Part shown: positions 8,597-17,192 of the stretch, piece after piece | How positions within the stretch are numbered: the first letter of the stretch is position 1 | Layout: the number at the start of each line of letters is the position of its first letter | Assembly: GCF_001426375.1 (NCBI RefSeq) | Contig: NZ_LMEO01000023.1 | Location: forward strand, 107,592 to 171,591 | Reading direction: 5' to 3' | DNA length: 64,000 nt | Origin: Paenibacillus sp. Root444D2 | GTDB taxonomy: Bacteria > Bacillota > Bacilli > Paenibacillales > NBRC-103111 | The notes under the pieces: model-generated | Told to the model about the DNA's origin: nothing | The model's input: the letters and a program-made list of their open reading frames with translations, nothing else | Database searches by the model: none | Made by a program: the position numbers and the translations under genes

Positions 8597-8937
8597 GATG
8601 ATTTTCATCGTAAAAGTAGCTTATGAGCGCGCACGAGTGAGTGTAGCGATGAAAAACATCGCTACAGTAGCAGGAGAGGTGTCTAAAATGGTTAAAGTGC
8701 GAGCTGAGAGGATGATTTTCAACGTTAAAGTTGCTTATGGGCGCATGCGAGTGAGTATAGCGATGAAAAACATCGCTAGAGTAGCAGGAAGAGTGCCTAA
8801 ATGGTTAAAGTGCGAGCTTAAACGATGATTTTCATCGTTAGAGTCGTGTATGAGCGCGCACGAGTACGTGTAGCGATGAAAAACATCGCTAAAGTAACAA
8901 GAAGAGAGCCCAACTGGTTAAAGTGCGAGCGGAGCGG
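8597..8937 (+). repeat. Three tandem 114-bp hairpin repeats
   Basis: Units start at 8597, 8711 and 8824 with GATGATTTTCA and end with GTGCGAGC. Each contains the perfect hairpin AGCGATGAAAAACATCGCT. An open frame runs through the first two units, but its product is only a translated repeat and I do not call it a gene. The period and hairpin cores resemble the larger array at 20731-21620. Confidence 0.9.
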
Positions 8938-8965
8938 ATAATCATCTCCCCGACCGATAATCATC
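8938..8965 (+). promoter_or_regulatory. Direct-repeat operator (2 x ATAATCATC, 19-bp spacing) upstream of 9083
   Basis: ATAATCATC at 8938-8946 and again at 8957-8965, exactly 19 bp apart, each preceded by G. This is the same arrangement as at 6280-6307, which makes a shared AraC-family regulator likely. A related half-site in the opposite orientation lies near 9004. Confidence 0.6.
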
Positions 8966-9082
8966 ATCTCACAACCCATGCCAAACGGGGGTTAAATGAG
9001 TAAATGATTATTTCGGTACCTCCCTGCGGGCGTGTAGTGTGGAATTTGTAGCACACAACAATTTCGCGGAGGTCTAACCAAT

Positions 9083-10612
9083 ATGAAGAGAAAATTAGTC
9101 TCGATTCCACTTAGCGTTCTGCTTGTTTCCAGCTTTGCGCTGGCAGCTTGTTCAGACGGGGGGAAGTCAACTCCTGCAGCTACGACTGGTGCGGTGGAGT
9201 CGCCTAAAGCAACGGCAGACAACAAACCGACGGCGATCACGATTATGGCACCGCTGAACACAGCGCAAACGCCGCCAGATACGATCATTAAAGAACTCGA
9301 AAAGCTGACGAACACGAAGCTAACGTATCAATTTTTCCCGGCGGATACGTATGAGGAGAAGCTGAATACAACATTTGCAACAGGGGCACTGCCGCAAGTC
9401 ACTTACCTGAAAAATCAGGCGACATTTATTCAGATGAAATCAGCCATTCGTGACGGGCAATTCTGGGAAATTGGTCCTTTGCTGAAGGACTTCCCGAACC
9501 TGAGTAAATTGAAATCCACGACCAATGATAATACGAAAGTGGATGGCAAGCTTTATACGCTATATCGCGGTGTAGATATTGCCCGTCAAGGCCTGATCTA
9601 TCGGAAGGATTGGGCGGATAAGCTGGGACTGAAGCCACCTGCAACAACGGAAGATTTGGTTGCCATGATGAAGGCGTTCACTGAAAATGATCCTGACGGC
9701 AATGGCAAAAAGGATACCATCGGCTTAACGGATCGTAACGATCTCGTTTACGGATCATTCAAAACCGTTGCCACTTGGTTAGGCGTACCGAACAATTGGG
9801 GCCTTAAAGATGGCAAGTTGCAGCCAGAGTTCATGTTCCCAGAATATGTGGCGACAATGGATTACTACAAGAAGCTGCGTGACGGTGGACTGATCAACAA
9901 GGACTTCGCGGCTACAAGTAAAACGGATCAACAAAAGCTGTTCACCAATGGTACAGCGGGTATGTACATCGGTGCCATGACGGATGTTTCATCTCTCAAT
10001 AAAGATTTGATCAAAAACGTACCTACAGCAGTGGTAGATGTGCACAGTATGGTGGCTGGGCCAAGCGGTAAATTTGCAGCATGGGCTCTTCCTGGTTATG
10101 CGAACGTCGTTCTGTTCCCGAAATCCGCTACGAAAACAGAAGCTGAGCTAAAGAAGGTCTTGGCCTTCTTTGACAAAATGATGACGCCTGAAGTTGCCAA
10201 TGTTGCAAACTGGGGCATTAAAGATGCCAACTACAGCGTAATCGACAACAAAGCGAAGAAGCTGGATGAAGAGAAATGGACACGTGAAGTCAAGCCTTTC
10301 ACGGATGCGGCTATTGGTGATGAAGATACTTCCGGCAGATACTTGGGTATTCCTACGATTCCTGCTCAAGGTAAGGCGGATGAACTTAAGATTGCCAATC
10401 TGAAGTTTGCTGTGCAGGATCCGGTAGCGGCTCTAGATTCGAAAACGAACCAGGAGAAGGGCGCTCAACTTCAAGATGTGATTAAAGATGCAACGAACAA
10501 ATATATCTACGGCACGATCGATAAGGCTGGTTTTGATAAGGCTATTGAAGATTGGAAAAGTCGTGGAGGCAGCAAAATTATCGAGGAATACAACGCTGTT
10601 TATAAAAAATAA
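9083..10612 (+). CDS. Extracellular sugar-binding lipoprotein (LplA-like), 509 aa
   Basis: A GGAGG site lies about 12 bp before the ATG. The signal peptide ends in a lipobox (FALAAC), followed by a Ser/Thr/Ala-rich linker. The binding domain has the DPDGNGKKDTIGLTDRNDL loop shared with the protein at 6357, and the two align over their full lengths by eye. It leads an operon with two permeases (10715, 11754) and a GH105 hydrolase (12786). The likely cargo is therefore a pectin-derived or similar uronic-acid oligosaccharide. ATP hydrolysis would come from a shared MsmX-type ATPase encoded elsewhere. Confidence 0.94.
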   Translation: MKRKLVSIPLSVLLVSSFALAACSDGGKSTPAATTGAVESPKATADNKPTAITIMAPLNTAQTPPDTIIKELEKLTNTKLTYQFFPADTYEEKLNTTFATGALPQVTYLKNQATFIQMKSAIRDGQFWEIGPLLKDFPNLSKLKSTTNDNTKVDGKLYTLYRGVDIARQGLIYRKDWADKLGLKPPATTEDLVAMMKAFTENDPDGNGKKDTIGLTDRNDLVYGSFKTVATWLGVPNNWGLKDGKLQPEFMFPEYVATMDYYKKLRDGGLINKDFAATSKTDQQKLFTNGTAGMYIGAMTDVSSLNKDLIKNVPTAVVDVHSMVAGPSGKFAAWALPGYANVVLFPKSATKTEAELKKVLAFFDKMMTPEVANVANWGIKDANYSVIDNKAKKLDEEKWTREVKPFTDAAIGDEDTSGRYLGIPTIPAQGKADELKIANLKFAVQDPVAALDSKTNQEKGAQLQDVIKDATNKYIYGTIDKAGFDKAIEDWKSRGGSKIIEEYNAVYKK

Positions 10613-10714
10613 GGTTATGACAGCAAATTATACAGGTTGAATGCGGGGAGGCTGCTGTGTCGTCAGTAGCAGTCTTCTCGGTTTGAATGAATCGTTCGGA
10701 AAGGAAGAAACCGT

Positions 10715-11665
10715 ATGCAGGAAGTGAATGTAGCACAACGTGTGGTGGCTAGGAAACAAAGCAGCGAACTGGGTAGACGACTCTGGAAAAACAAATGGAT
10801 CTACGTCATGCTGCTGCCGGGAGTCTTATACTTTCTCGTTTTCAAATATATCCCTATGTACGGATTGATCATTTCATTTCAGAATTATAAACCTTTTAAA
10901 GGGATTAGCGGGAGTGAATGGGTTGGATTAGAGCATTTTCGGCGGTTGTTTACAGAGCCCGATTTCTTGATTATTTTAAGCAATACGTTAATTTTATTTG
11001 TCATGAATCTCTTGTTTTATTTCCCGATTCCGATCATTCTGGCACTCATGCTAAATGAAGTCAAAGGGGATCTTTTCAAAAAAGTATTTCAAACGATCGT
11101 CTATCTGCCACACTTTATGTCATGGGTTATTATTGTCTCGATCAGTTTCGTTATGCTGACGATGGACGGCGGAATTATCAACGATATTATTGAGTTTTCT
11201 GGATTTGAAAAGATCAATTTCTTGTTAGCTCCGGAATGGTTCAGACCGATCTATATTCTTCAAGTGATTTGGAGAGAAGCGGGTTGGGGCACGATTATTT
11301 ATCTGGCGGCGATTGCTTCCATTGATCCTCAGTTGTATGAGGCTGCGCGTATGGATGGTGCAGGACGGATTAGACAAATGTGGCATATTACTTTGCCTGC
11401 TATTCGAAGTGTCATCATTGTTTTATTAATTTTGAAAATTGGTGCGGTTCTCGAACTCGGTTTTGAACATGTCTACTTGCTTCTCAACTCCATGAACCGA
11501 GATGTTGCTGAGATCATTGATACTTATGTATATACAGCAGGGTTAAAACAAGGGCAGTTCAGTTACAGTGCTGCAATCGGATTGTTCAAATCGTTTATTG
11601 GACTTGTGCTGGTTATGTTAGTTAACCGAATTGCCAAGAAGATGGGCGAAGAGGGCGTTTATTAG
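10715..11665 (+). CDS. ABC sugar importer permease, LplB type
   Basis: A 316-residue protein with six predicted membrane segments, starting IYVMLLPGVLYFLVF. The EAA loop that contacts the ATPase is EAARMDGAGRIRQMWHITLP at about residues 208-227. It pairs with the permease at 11754 to form the channel fed by the lipoprotein at 9083. The 102-bp gap before it contains a weak GGCTGCT/AGCAGTC stem, as often seen between a highly expressed binding protein and its permeases. No ATPase gene is nearby. Confidence 0.95.
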   Translation: MQEVNVAQRVVARKQSSELGRRLWKNKWIYVMLLPGVLYFLVFKYIPMYGLIISFQNYKPFKGISGSEWVGLEHFRRLFTEPDFLIILSNTLILFVMNLLFYFPIPIILALMLNEVKGDLFKKVFQTIVYLPHFMSWVIIVSISFVMLTMDGGIINDIIEFSGFEKINFLLAPEWFRPIYILQVIWREAGWGTIIYLAAIASIDPQLYEAARMDGAGRIRQMWHITLPAIRSVIIVLLILKIGAVLELGFEHVYLLLNSMNRDVAEIIDTYVYTAGLKQGQFSYSAAIGLFKSFIGLVLVMLVNRIAKKMGEEGVY

Positions 11666-11738
11666 TGCTTACGAAGCAAGTTTTGCTAACGCAAAACTCA
11701 GTAGCGCTTACGAAGTAAGTTTTGCTAAAGCAAAACTC
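11664..11738 (+). repeat. Two 36-bp direct repeats, each forming hairpins, between the permease genes
   Basis: Near-identical units at 11664-11699 and 11703-11738 contain AGTTTTGC-loop-GCAAAACT stems and CTTAC-GAA-GTAAG type stems. The first begins within the stop codon of the LplB-type gene. The second ends just before the AAGGAGG site of the next gene. Confidence 0.9.
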
Positions 11739-11753
11739 TAAGGAGGTTCTACC

Positions 11754-12629
11754 ATGGTTGAAGATACATCGCTAGGCGGCAGAATGTTTGGCATCATCAA
11801 CTATTTGTTGCTAACGATCATTGGTCTCATTACGCTTATCCCCTTTGTACACGTTGTAGCGGGTTCCTTTACGACAAGTGCGGAAATGGCGGCCAAGAAA
11901 TTTGTCATCATTCCGACGGATTGGAGCATAGAGGCATATCGATTCATTTTCTCAACGAATACGATTTTTAAAGCCATGGGTGTTTCGATTGGCACCACGC
12001 TTGCGGGAACGATTATCAGTATGTTTATCACAGCTCTTATGGCATATGGTTTGTCCCGTAGAGACGTTGATGGAAGAAAAATCATTATGTTTCTTGTTGT
12101 GTTTACGATGTTGTTTCACGGCGGATTGGTTCCGACCTTCCTAGTTGTGAAGGAACTGGGGATGATTGACAGCTATGCATCGTTGATTCTTCCATCTGCG
12201 ATCAGTGCCTTTAATTTAATTATTTTGAAAAATTTCTTTCAAAACATTCCAGAGGGACTCGAAGAGTCTGCCAAGATCGATGGCTGCAGCGACTTTGGCA
12301 TCTTGTTCCGAATTGTGCTGCCCTTATCGATGCCGGCTATTGCAACCATCTCGTTATTTTATGCCGTGACATATTGGAACACGTACCTCAGCGCTATTCT
12401 TTACTTGAATGAGAGCGCCAAGTGGCCGATTCAGGTCCTCCTCCGACAAATTGTCGTGCTCGCCAGCGGGATGGATGTCAGTGCGGATTTGGATAGTGTC
12501 ACCCCGCCTCCTGCACAATCGATTAAGATGGCAGTTATCGTCGTTGCGACTTTACCGATCTTGTGCGTGTATCCGTTCTTGCAAAAGCACTTTGCTAAAG
12601 GGGCTATGATCGGCTCCATTAAGGGTTAA
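11754..12629 (+). CDS. ABC sugar importer permease, YtcP/CarB type
   Basis: A 291-residue inner-membrane protein. The N-terminal TM LLLTIIGLITLIPFVHVVAG is followed by five more hydrophobic segments. The EAA loop reads EESAKIDGCSDFGILFRIVL near 172-191, and the protein ends KHFAKGAMIGSIKG, a hallmark of the YtcP group. AAGGAGG precedes the ATG. It forms a heterodimer with the permease at 10715. Confidence 0.95.
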   Translation: MVEDTSLGGRMFGIINYLLLTIIGLITLIPFVHVVAGSFTTSAEMAAKKFVIIPTDWSIEAYRFIFSTNTIFKAMGVSIGTTLAGTIISMFITALMAYGLSRRDVDGRKIIMFLVVFTMLFHGGLVPTFLVVKELGMIDSYASLILPSAISAFNLIILKNFFQNIPEGLEESAKIDGCSDFGILFRIVLPLSMPAIATISLFYAVTYWNTYLSAILYLNESAKWPIQVLLRQIVVLASGMDVSADLDSVTPPPAQSIKMAVIVVATLPILCVYPFLQKHFAKGAMIGSIKG

Positions 12630-12785
12630 GGAAATGCCTTTCGTGCGGCAGGTTTGCTTCTTTTTATGCTAACGGCTGGACAGATTGATCATGTATGGCA
12701 TCCTTGGATTATTGTATTGGTCATGCTTATTCAAGTTGGAATCCGTCAGTTGATTCACAAAACACTTAGGAATAGAGAGGGGATT

Positions 12786-13883
12786 ATGATGTCTCATCAT
12801 TTTGTAAAATCACCCATTGAATGGGCACGAGCTGCCTGCGATTCAATTATGAGCACGTACACGCCGATGGAGCTCCCGCCTGCTGAGCGCTGGCATTACC
12901 ACCAAGGTGTTTTCTTATGCGGCATGGAAATGCTGTGGGAAGCTGAACAAGATGATCGCTATGACGCCTACATTCAGGCGTATGTCGATGGTTTGATCGA
13001 TGATAACGGCAATCTATATTTCGCACGGGATGAACTGGATGCGGTTCAAGCGGGGCTTTTGTTATTCAGATTGGAACAACAGACAGGACACAGTAAATAC
13101 CGAGTCGCTGCGGATAAGCTGAGAAATTTGCTGAACACGCTGAATCTCACTTCGGAGGGCGGTTACTGGCATAAAGATAAATATGCCTACAATATGTGGT
13201 TGGACGGTTTGTATATGGCAGGTGTCTTCTCATTGAAATATGCGAATGCTTTCGGAGATGATGCATTGCGCTCCACGGTGCTGCATCAAGAGAAACTGAT
13301 GCGCAAATATATGAAAGATAAAGAAACAGGGTTGCTTTACCACGCGTGGGATGAAAGCCGGAAGATGCCGTGGGCGAATGCGGGAACTGGCTGTTCACCG
13401 GAATTTTGGGGACGCTCACTCGGCTGGTATGGCCTAGCGGTTACACAATTCCTTGATGAGCTCCCAGCGGACGAACCAGGGCGCGAAGAGTTAGTTAACT
13501 CGCTGCATGATTTCGTTCATGCGTTGATTCGTTATCAGGATGCGGAAAGCGGATTGTGGTATCAAATCGTTGATAAGGGTGATCAGCCGGATAACTGGCT
13601 GGAGACATCTTGTACCAATCTGTTCGTATACACGATTGCCAAAGCAATTAAGCACGGGGTTGTCGGCCAAGAATGTGTGGACGCAGCTGTGAAGGGATAT
13701 GAAGGACTGATCCGAACACTGAAGTTCGACGAGCAGGAGCGGGTGATTCTGCCACTCATCTGTATCGGAACGTCAGCGGGCGATTATGAGAACTATGTGA
13801 CTCGTCCGACTAGTGAGAACGATCTGCATGGCGTTGGCACATTCGTGATGGCGTGTGTAGAAATGGAGTCACTCATGAAGTAA
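12786..13883 (+). CDS. GH105/88-family unsaturated (rhamno)galacturonyl hydrolase (YteR-like)
   Basis: The enzyme fits an (alpha/alpha)6 barrel that removes a terminal unsaturated uronic acid from lyase-made oligosaccharides in the cytoplasm. Family blocks seen are HYHQGVFLCGME, MWLDGLYMAGVF (with the catalytic-region Asp) and GRSLGWYGLAVTQFLDELP. An upstream in-frame ATG at 12654 would add 44 hydrophobic residues. I prefer the ATG at 12786, which follows AGAGAGGGGA and gives the usual length (365 aa). As last gene of the importer operon it indicates pectin-type side-chain oligosaccharides as cargo. Confidence 0.92.
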   Translation: MMSHHFVKSPIEWARAACDSIMSTYTPMELPPAERWHYHQGVFLCGMEMLWEAEQDDRYDAYIQAYVDGLIDDNGNLYFARDELDAVQAGLLLFRLEQQTGHSKYRVAADKLRNLLNTLNLTSEGGYWHKDKYAYNMWLDGLYMAGVFSLKYANAFGDDALRSTVLHQEKLMRKYMKDKETGLLYHAWDESRKMPWANAGTGCSPEFWGRSLGWYGLAVTQFLDELPADEPGREELVNSLHDFVHALIRYQDAESGLWYQIVDKGDQPDNWLETSCTNLFVYTIAKAIKHGVVGQECVDAAVKGYEGLIRTLKFDEQERVILPLICIGTSAGDYENYVTRPTSENDLHGVGTFVMACVEMESLMK

Positions 13884-13910
13884 GAATGCTATGAGCTTTT
13901 GTGCTAAAAG

Positions 13911-13945
13911 GGCTGGACACAACTTCGTGTTCAGCCTTATTTTTA
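13911..13945 (+). terminator. Terminator of the 9083-13883 operon
   Basis: GGCTGGACAC-AACTTC-GTGTTCAGCC hairpin followed by TTATTTTTA. It lies between two convergent genes. Confidence 0.85.
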
Positions 13946-13983
13946 CCCTTGCACGAAATCTACTAAATCGTTATTGCCTTTGA

Positions 13984-15096
13984 TCACAATTTAGAATTTC
14001 TGTGGGATAGTACCTTTTGGTGAAAGTAAGCTGCTACCAGTAACAAACTAGGTATTACAAATTGTAAAGGAAGTTGAACATAGGTCATGTTAAATTTAAA
14101 ACCTATAGATAGGTGCTCGGCATATGTCTTTGTCATGACATGACCAAGAGGGGCAATAATCGCTGCAATCGGAATAAGAACGTAATGGTAACTCTTCAAA
14201 TTAAATAAATGGGCTGTTCCAGCCGCGGCACCATAGATGTAAACACCAACTTTGAAAAACCCCCCTGCTACCATTAGCAGAATGACCACTGCATCAATCC
14301 GCTCAAGAAAATCCGCCACCGAGGCCATTCGTATCGTCGACAAAAGAGGATAATTTAACATACCGTACAACTGAGCTCCAATAACAGAGATCATGCCTAT
14401 TATATTAAGTGATAATAAAACTCCTGCTGTCAAAACGGCAGTCATCCCCACCTTTTTAAGCTTTGCATTATCTTTTAACGTTGGCCAAATCATAGTGAAT
14501 ACGACTAATTCACCAAAAGGAAGGCTGGTAAGGGTTGGGAATGACTCTTTCCATACGTTTTTTATTCCTGTCCCGAGTACAGGTGTAAGCTGTTTTAGGT
14601 CTACAACTCCTGAAGCATAAACAATGATCCATGTGCCAAAGGATATTAACAGAACGCCGGGAACCACCATTTCGGCCATTCGTCCAAATACTTCAATACC
14701 ACCGCGGAGCGTATAAATAATGACGGCAACAAAACTTGCAAGAATAAAAATTTCTGGGGTTCCAACTAAGATGGTAGAGAGCATAAGATCGGAGAAGTCT
14801 CGGCTGATCCTTGCAGCTTGAGAGGTGAAATAAATAATATAAGTGATACTGAGTGGATATCCAATGTACCTGCCTGCAACTTTTTGAATGATTTGGATCA
14901 AGGAATCATTTGGATAATACCCAGACAACTTGGTGAAGACGGACATTAAAATAAGCCCAAGAACCATGCCTATTAATACGGCGAGCCAAGCATCTTGTTT
15001 AGCTTCCGCTCCTAACGCAAAAATGACAGCACTTCCTATTTCAAAAGCTATCATCATTAGAAAGAGTTGTTTGATACCTATTTTCTCCTGATTCAT
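13984..15096 (-). CDS. Spore germination receptor B subunit (GerAB family permease-like)
   Basis: A 370-residue polytopic membrane protein (about ten TM segments) of the endospore germination / amino-acid permease-like family, with characteristic early blocks EKIGIKQLFLMMIAFEIGSA and YPNDSLIQIIQKVAGRYIGY. In the spore inner membrane this subunit is thought to bind the germinant. It is transcribed away from the A and C subunit genes at 15550 and 17193. That differs from the usual A-B-C single operon, but the proximity implies one receptor. Confidence 0.93.
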   Translation of the reverse strand: MNQEKIGIKQLFLMMIAFEIGSAVIFALGAEAKQDAWLAVLIGMVLGLILMSVFTKLSGYYPNDSLIQIIQKVAGRYIGYPLSITYIIYFTSQAARISRDFSDLMLSTILVGTPEIFILASFVAVIIYTLRGGIEVFGRMAEMVVPGVLLISFGTWIIVYASGVVDLKQLTPVLGTGIKNVWKESFPTLTSLPFGELVVFTMIWPTLKDNAKLKKVGMTAVLTAGVLLSLNIIGMISVIGAQLYGMLNYPLLSTIRMASVADFLERIDAVVILLMVAGGFFKVGVYIYGAAAGTAHLFNLKSYHYVLIPIAAIIAPLGHVMTKTYAEHLSIGFKFNMTYVQLPLQFVIPSLLLVAAYFHQKVLSHRNSKL

Positions 15097-15296
15097 ATCG
15101 CCCTCACCTTAACATCGTACATAGAATTTACTCTCAAGCCATATCAAGTCATCCTATTTCTTTGAATTAGATATCATTATTAGCGTTCGTCTTCTTTTTA
15201 AACGAAAGTGGTAGGAATTAGGTATTATTTACCTTCATTTGTCGAAAGATAATAGTTGGAAATTGAAAAAAGAACAACTCACTTGTTAGAGGAGAA

Positions 15297-15524
15297 ATGA
15301 TGAAGAATATTCGTAATTTATTTTTTTCCTCCGTGCTCATCGCTTTTATTGGATGGTGTATGTATTTCTACTTACAGGAAATTACGTCGAAATTAGTAGT
15401 ACATCCACAATTGTACACTTTCACTGTTTTGGAAATGCTGTTGGCCGCAATGGGAGCCTTCTACATGGTCGTTATGGTTGTTATGCTGGTCGGTTATCTT
15501 TTCTTAACGGTGGTGAAAAAATAA
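15297..15524 (+). CDS. Small two-TM protein of the germination operon (75 aa, D-subunit-like)
   Basis: Two hydrophobic segments (about residues 8-27 and 44-71) are separated by a short loop. GAGGAG precedes two adjacent ATGs at 15297 and 15300; the second has better spacing. The GerA-family gene follows immediately. Small two-TM D subunits that modulate germinant receptors are known from several Bacillus receptor operons. The match here is by size, topology and position, not by recognised sequence. Confidence 0.75.
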   Translation: MMKNIRNLFFSSVLIAFIGWCMYFYLQEITSKLVVHPQLYTFTVLEMLLAAMGAFYMVVMVVMLVGYLFLTVVKK

Positions 15525-15549
15525 AGGTTTAAAGGTGAGGGGATTTAGC

Positions 15550-17166
15550 ATGGGAAAAGGGTCATTACGTTGGTTGAAAAGTTTATTGGCCTCTAAACGA
15601 AAGCCCGCGAACTTTGTTGAACAATCTGCCGCAATCCTCACGAAACCCTTGGAAAGTGACCTGCTTAGCACGAATCTTTTACAGAATGTTGGACAATTGA
15701 AAACGATCTTTGATCGTTCTTCAGACATTGTGTTTAGGGATTTTCAAGTAGGTGAGACGCAAAAGGGGACGATTCTTTTTTTAGACGGCCTTGTCAATAT
15801 GAAATTGATTGATGATGATGTCATAAAACCTCTAATGGCATACGGGAAAAATCATTTGACACAACCTATATGTCATTATGAGGAAATGGAAAATTTGCTT
15901 CGGAATCAAGTGATTTCTGCTGCGCAAGTAAGCAGTGGGGCGAATTTTCAAGATGTGATAAATCATGTGTTGTCCGGGGATACCGCATTGATTCTTGACG
16001 GTTTCGATCAGGCTTTATTCGTCAGTGCAAGAGAATGGGAGTCTCGTTCGGTTGAAGAACCAGCAACAGAAGCGGTGATCCGCGGTCCTAGGGATGGATT
16101 TACGGAAAACCTGCGGACCAATACCAGCCTTATTCGAAGGAGATTGAAAACTCCTCAGTTGAAGATGGAAGCGATGAAAGTAGGACGGTTATCACAAACG
16201 GAGATCGTCATTACATACTTGGATCATATTGCTGATGAAGCCCTGGTAGCGGAAGTCCGTGAAAGAATCGGCAGGATTGACATCGATGCGATTCTCGAAA
16301 GCGGGTATATCGAGGAATTCATTGAAGACACTCCGAGTTCCATTTTCCCTCAGGTGCAGAGCACAGAAAGACCAGATAAAGTCGTTGGCAATTTATTGGA
16401 AGGGAAAGTAGCGATTATTATCGATAATACGCCTTTTGCCCTGTATGTTCCGGTTACTTTTTATGAAATGCTGCAGGCGAGTGAAGATTATTATGGGCGC
16501 TTTATGATCTCGACGGCGATCCGCTGGATACGCTTTTTGTTTCTGGTGATTGCCTTGTTTTTGCCATCTTTGTATATTGCTTTATTAACATTTCATCAGG
16601 AATTGGTTCCGTCAAGCCTGTTATACAGTGTGGCGTCCTCCCGTGAAACGGTTCCCTTTCCGGCTATAATTGAAGCATTGTTAATGGAAATAGCCTTTGA
16701 GGGATTGCGCGAAGCTGGTGTGCGTTTGCCTAGGCCGGTAGGACAGTCGGTAAGTATTGTCGGAGCTTTGGTGATTGGTCAAGCTGCTGTTCAGGCGGGC
16801 ATTGTTTCCGCCCCCATGGTTATTGTCGTATCCATCACCGGTATCGCTTCTTTTATCATTCCCAGCTTTAGCCAGGCAGTCGCGATCAGAATGCTGCGTT
16901 TTCCGATGATGTTTCTAGCGGGATCACTGGGGTTATATGGCATACTATTAGGCGTATTGTTTATCATGAGCCATATGTGCCGCCTTCGATCATTCGGTAT
17001 GCCCTATTTGTCACCTTTGGCCCCTTTACATTTTGGTGACTTTAAAGATGTGCTTGTACGGGCGCCTTGGTGGAGTATGACGAATCGTCCGGAAGAAGGA
17101 GCAAAAAGAAACCCGCAGCGAATGAAAAGGTCCATGCGTCCCGGTCAGCCGACCCGCAAGGAGTAG
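15550..17166 (+). CDS. Spore germination receptor A subunit (GerAA family)
   Basis: The ATG at 15550 has AGGTGAGGGG upstream and gives 538 residues; a GTG at 15535 overlaps that site. The N-terminal soluble domain (~1-310) contains the family blocks SSDIVFRDFQVG and GDTALILDGFDQALFVSARE. The C-terminal membrane domain (~310-490) has several TMs. A basic, likely cytoplasmic tail (KRNPQRMKRSMRPGQPTRKE) ends the protein. It forms the receptor with the B subunit (13984) and C lipoprotein (17193). Confidence 0.95.
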   Translation: MGKGSLRWLKSLLASKRKPANFVEQSAAILTKPLESDLLSTNLLQNVGQLKTIFDRSSDIVFRDFQVGETQKGTILFLDGLVNMKLIDDDVIKPLMAYGKNHLTQPICHYEEMENLLRNQVISAAQVSSGANFQDVINHVLSGDTALILDGFDQALFVSAREWESRSVEEPATEAVIRGPRDGFTENLRTNTSLIRRRLKTPQLKMEAMKVGRLSQTEIVITYLDHIADEALVAEVRERIGRIDIDAILESGYIEEFIEDTPSSIFPQVQSTERPDKVVGNLLEGKVAIIIDNTPFALYVPVTFYEMLQASEDYYGRFMISTAIRWIRFLFLVIALFLPSLYIALLTFHQELVPSSLLYSVASSRETVPFPAIIEALLMEIAFEGLREAGVRLPRPVGQSVSIVGALVIGQAAVQAGIVSAPMVIVVSITGIASFIIPSFSQAVAIRMLRFPMMFLAGSLGLYGILLGVLFIMSHMCRLRSFGMPYLSPLAPLHFGDFKDVLVRAPWWSMTNRPEEGAKRNPQRMKRSMRPGQPTRKE

Positions 17167-17192
17167 GATTTTCTACGGAAGGGTAATGTTGG

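Noticed and set aside
8598..8828. 76-residue protein with a 38-residue repeat
   Set aside because: The frame follows the 114-bp hairpin repeat, has no ribosome site, and breaks in the third unit.
12654..12785. Membrane-anchored N-terminus for the GH105 hydrolase
   Set aside because: GH105 enzymes of this type are cytoplasmic. The start at 12786 has a ribosome site and gives the normal length.
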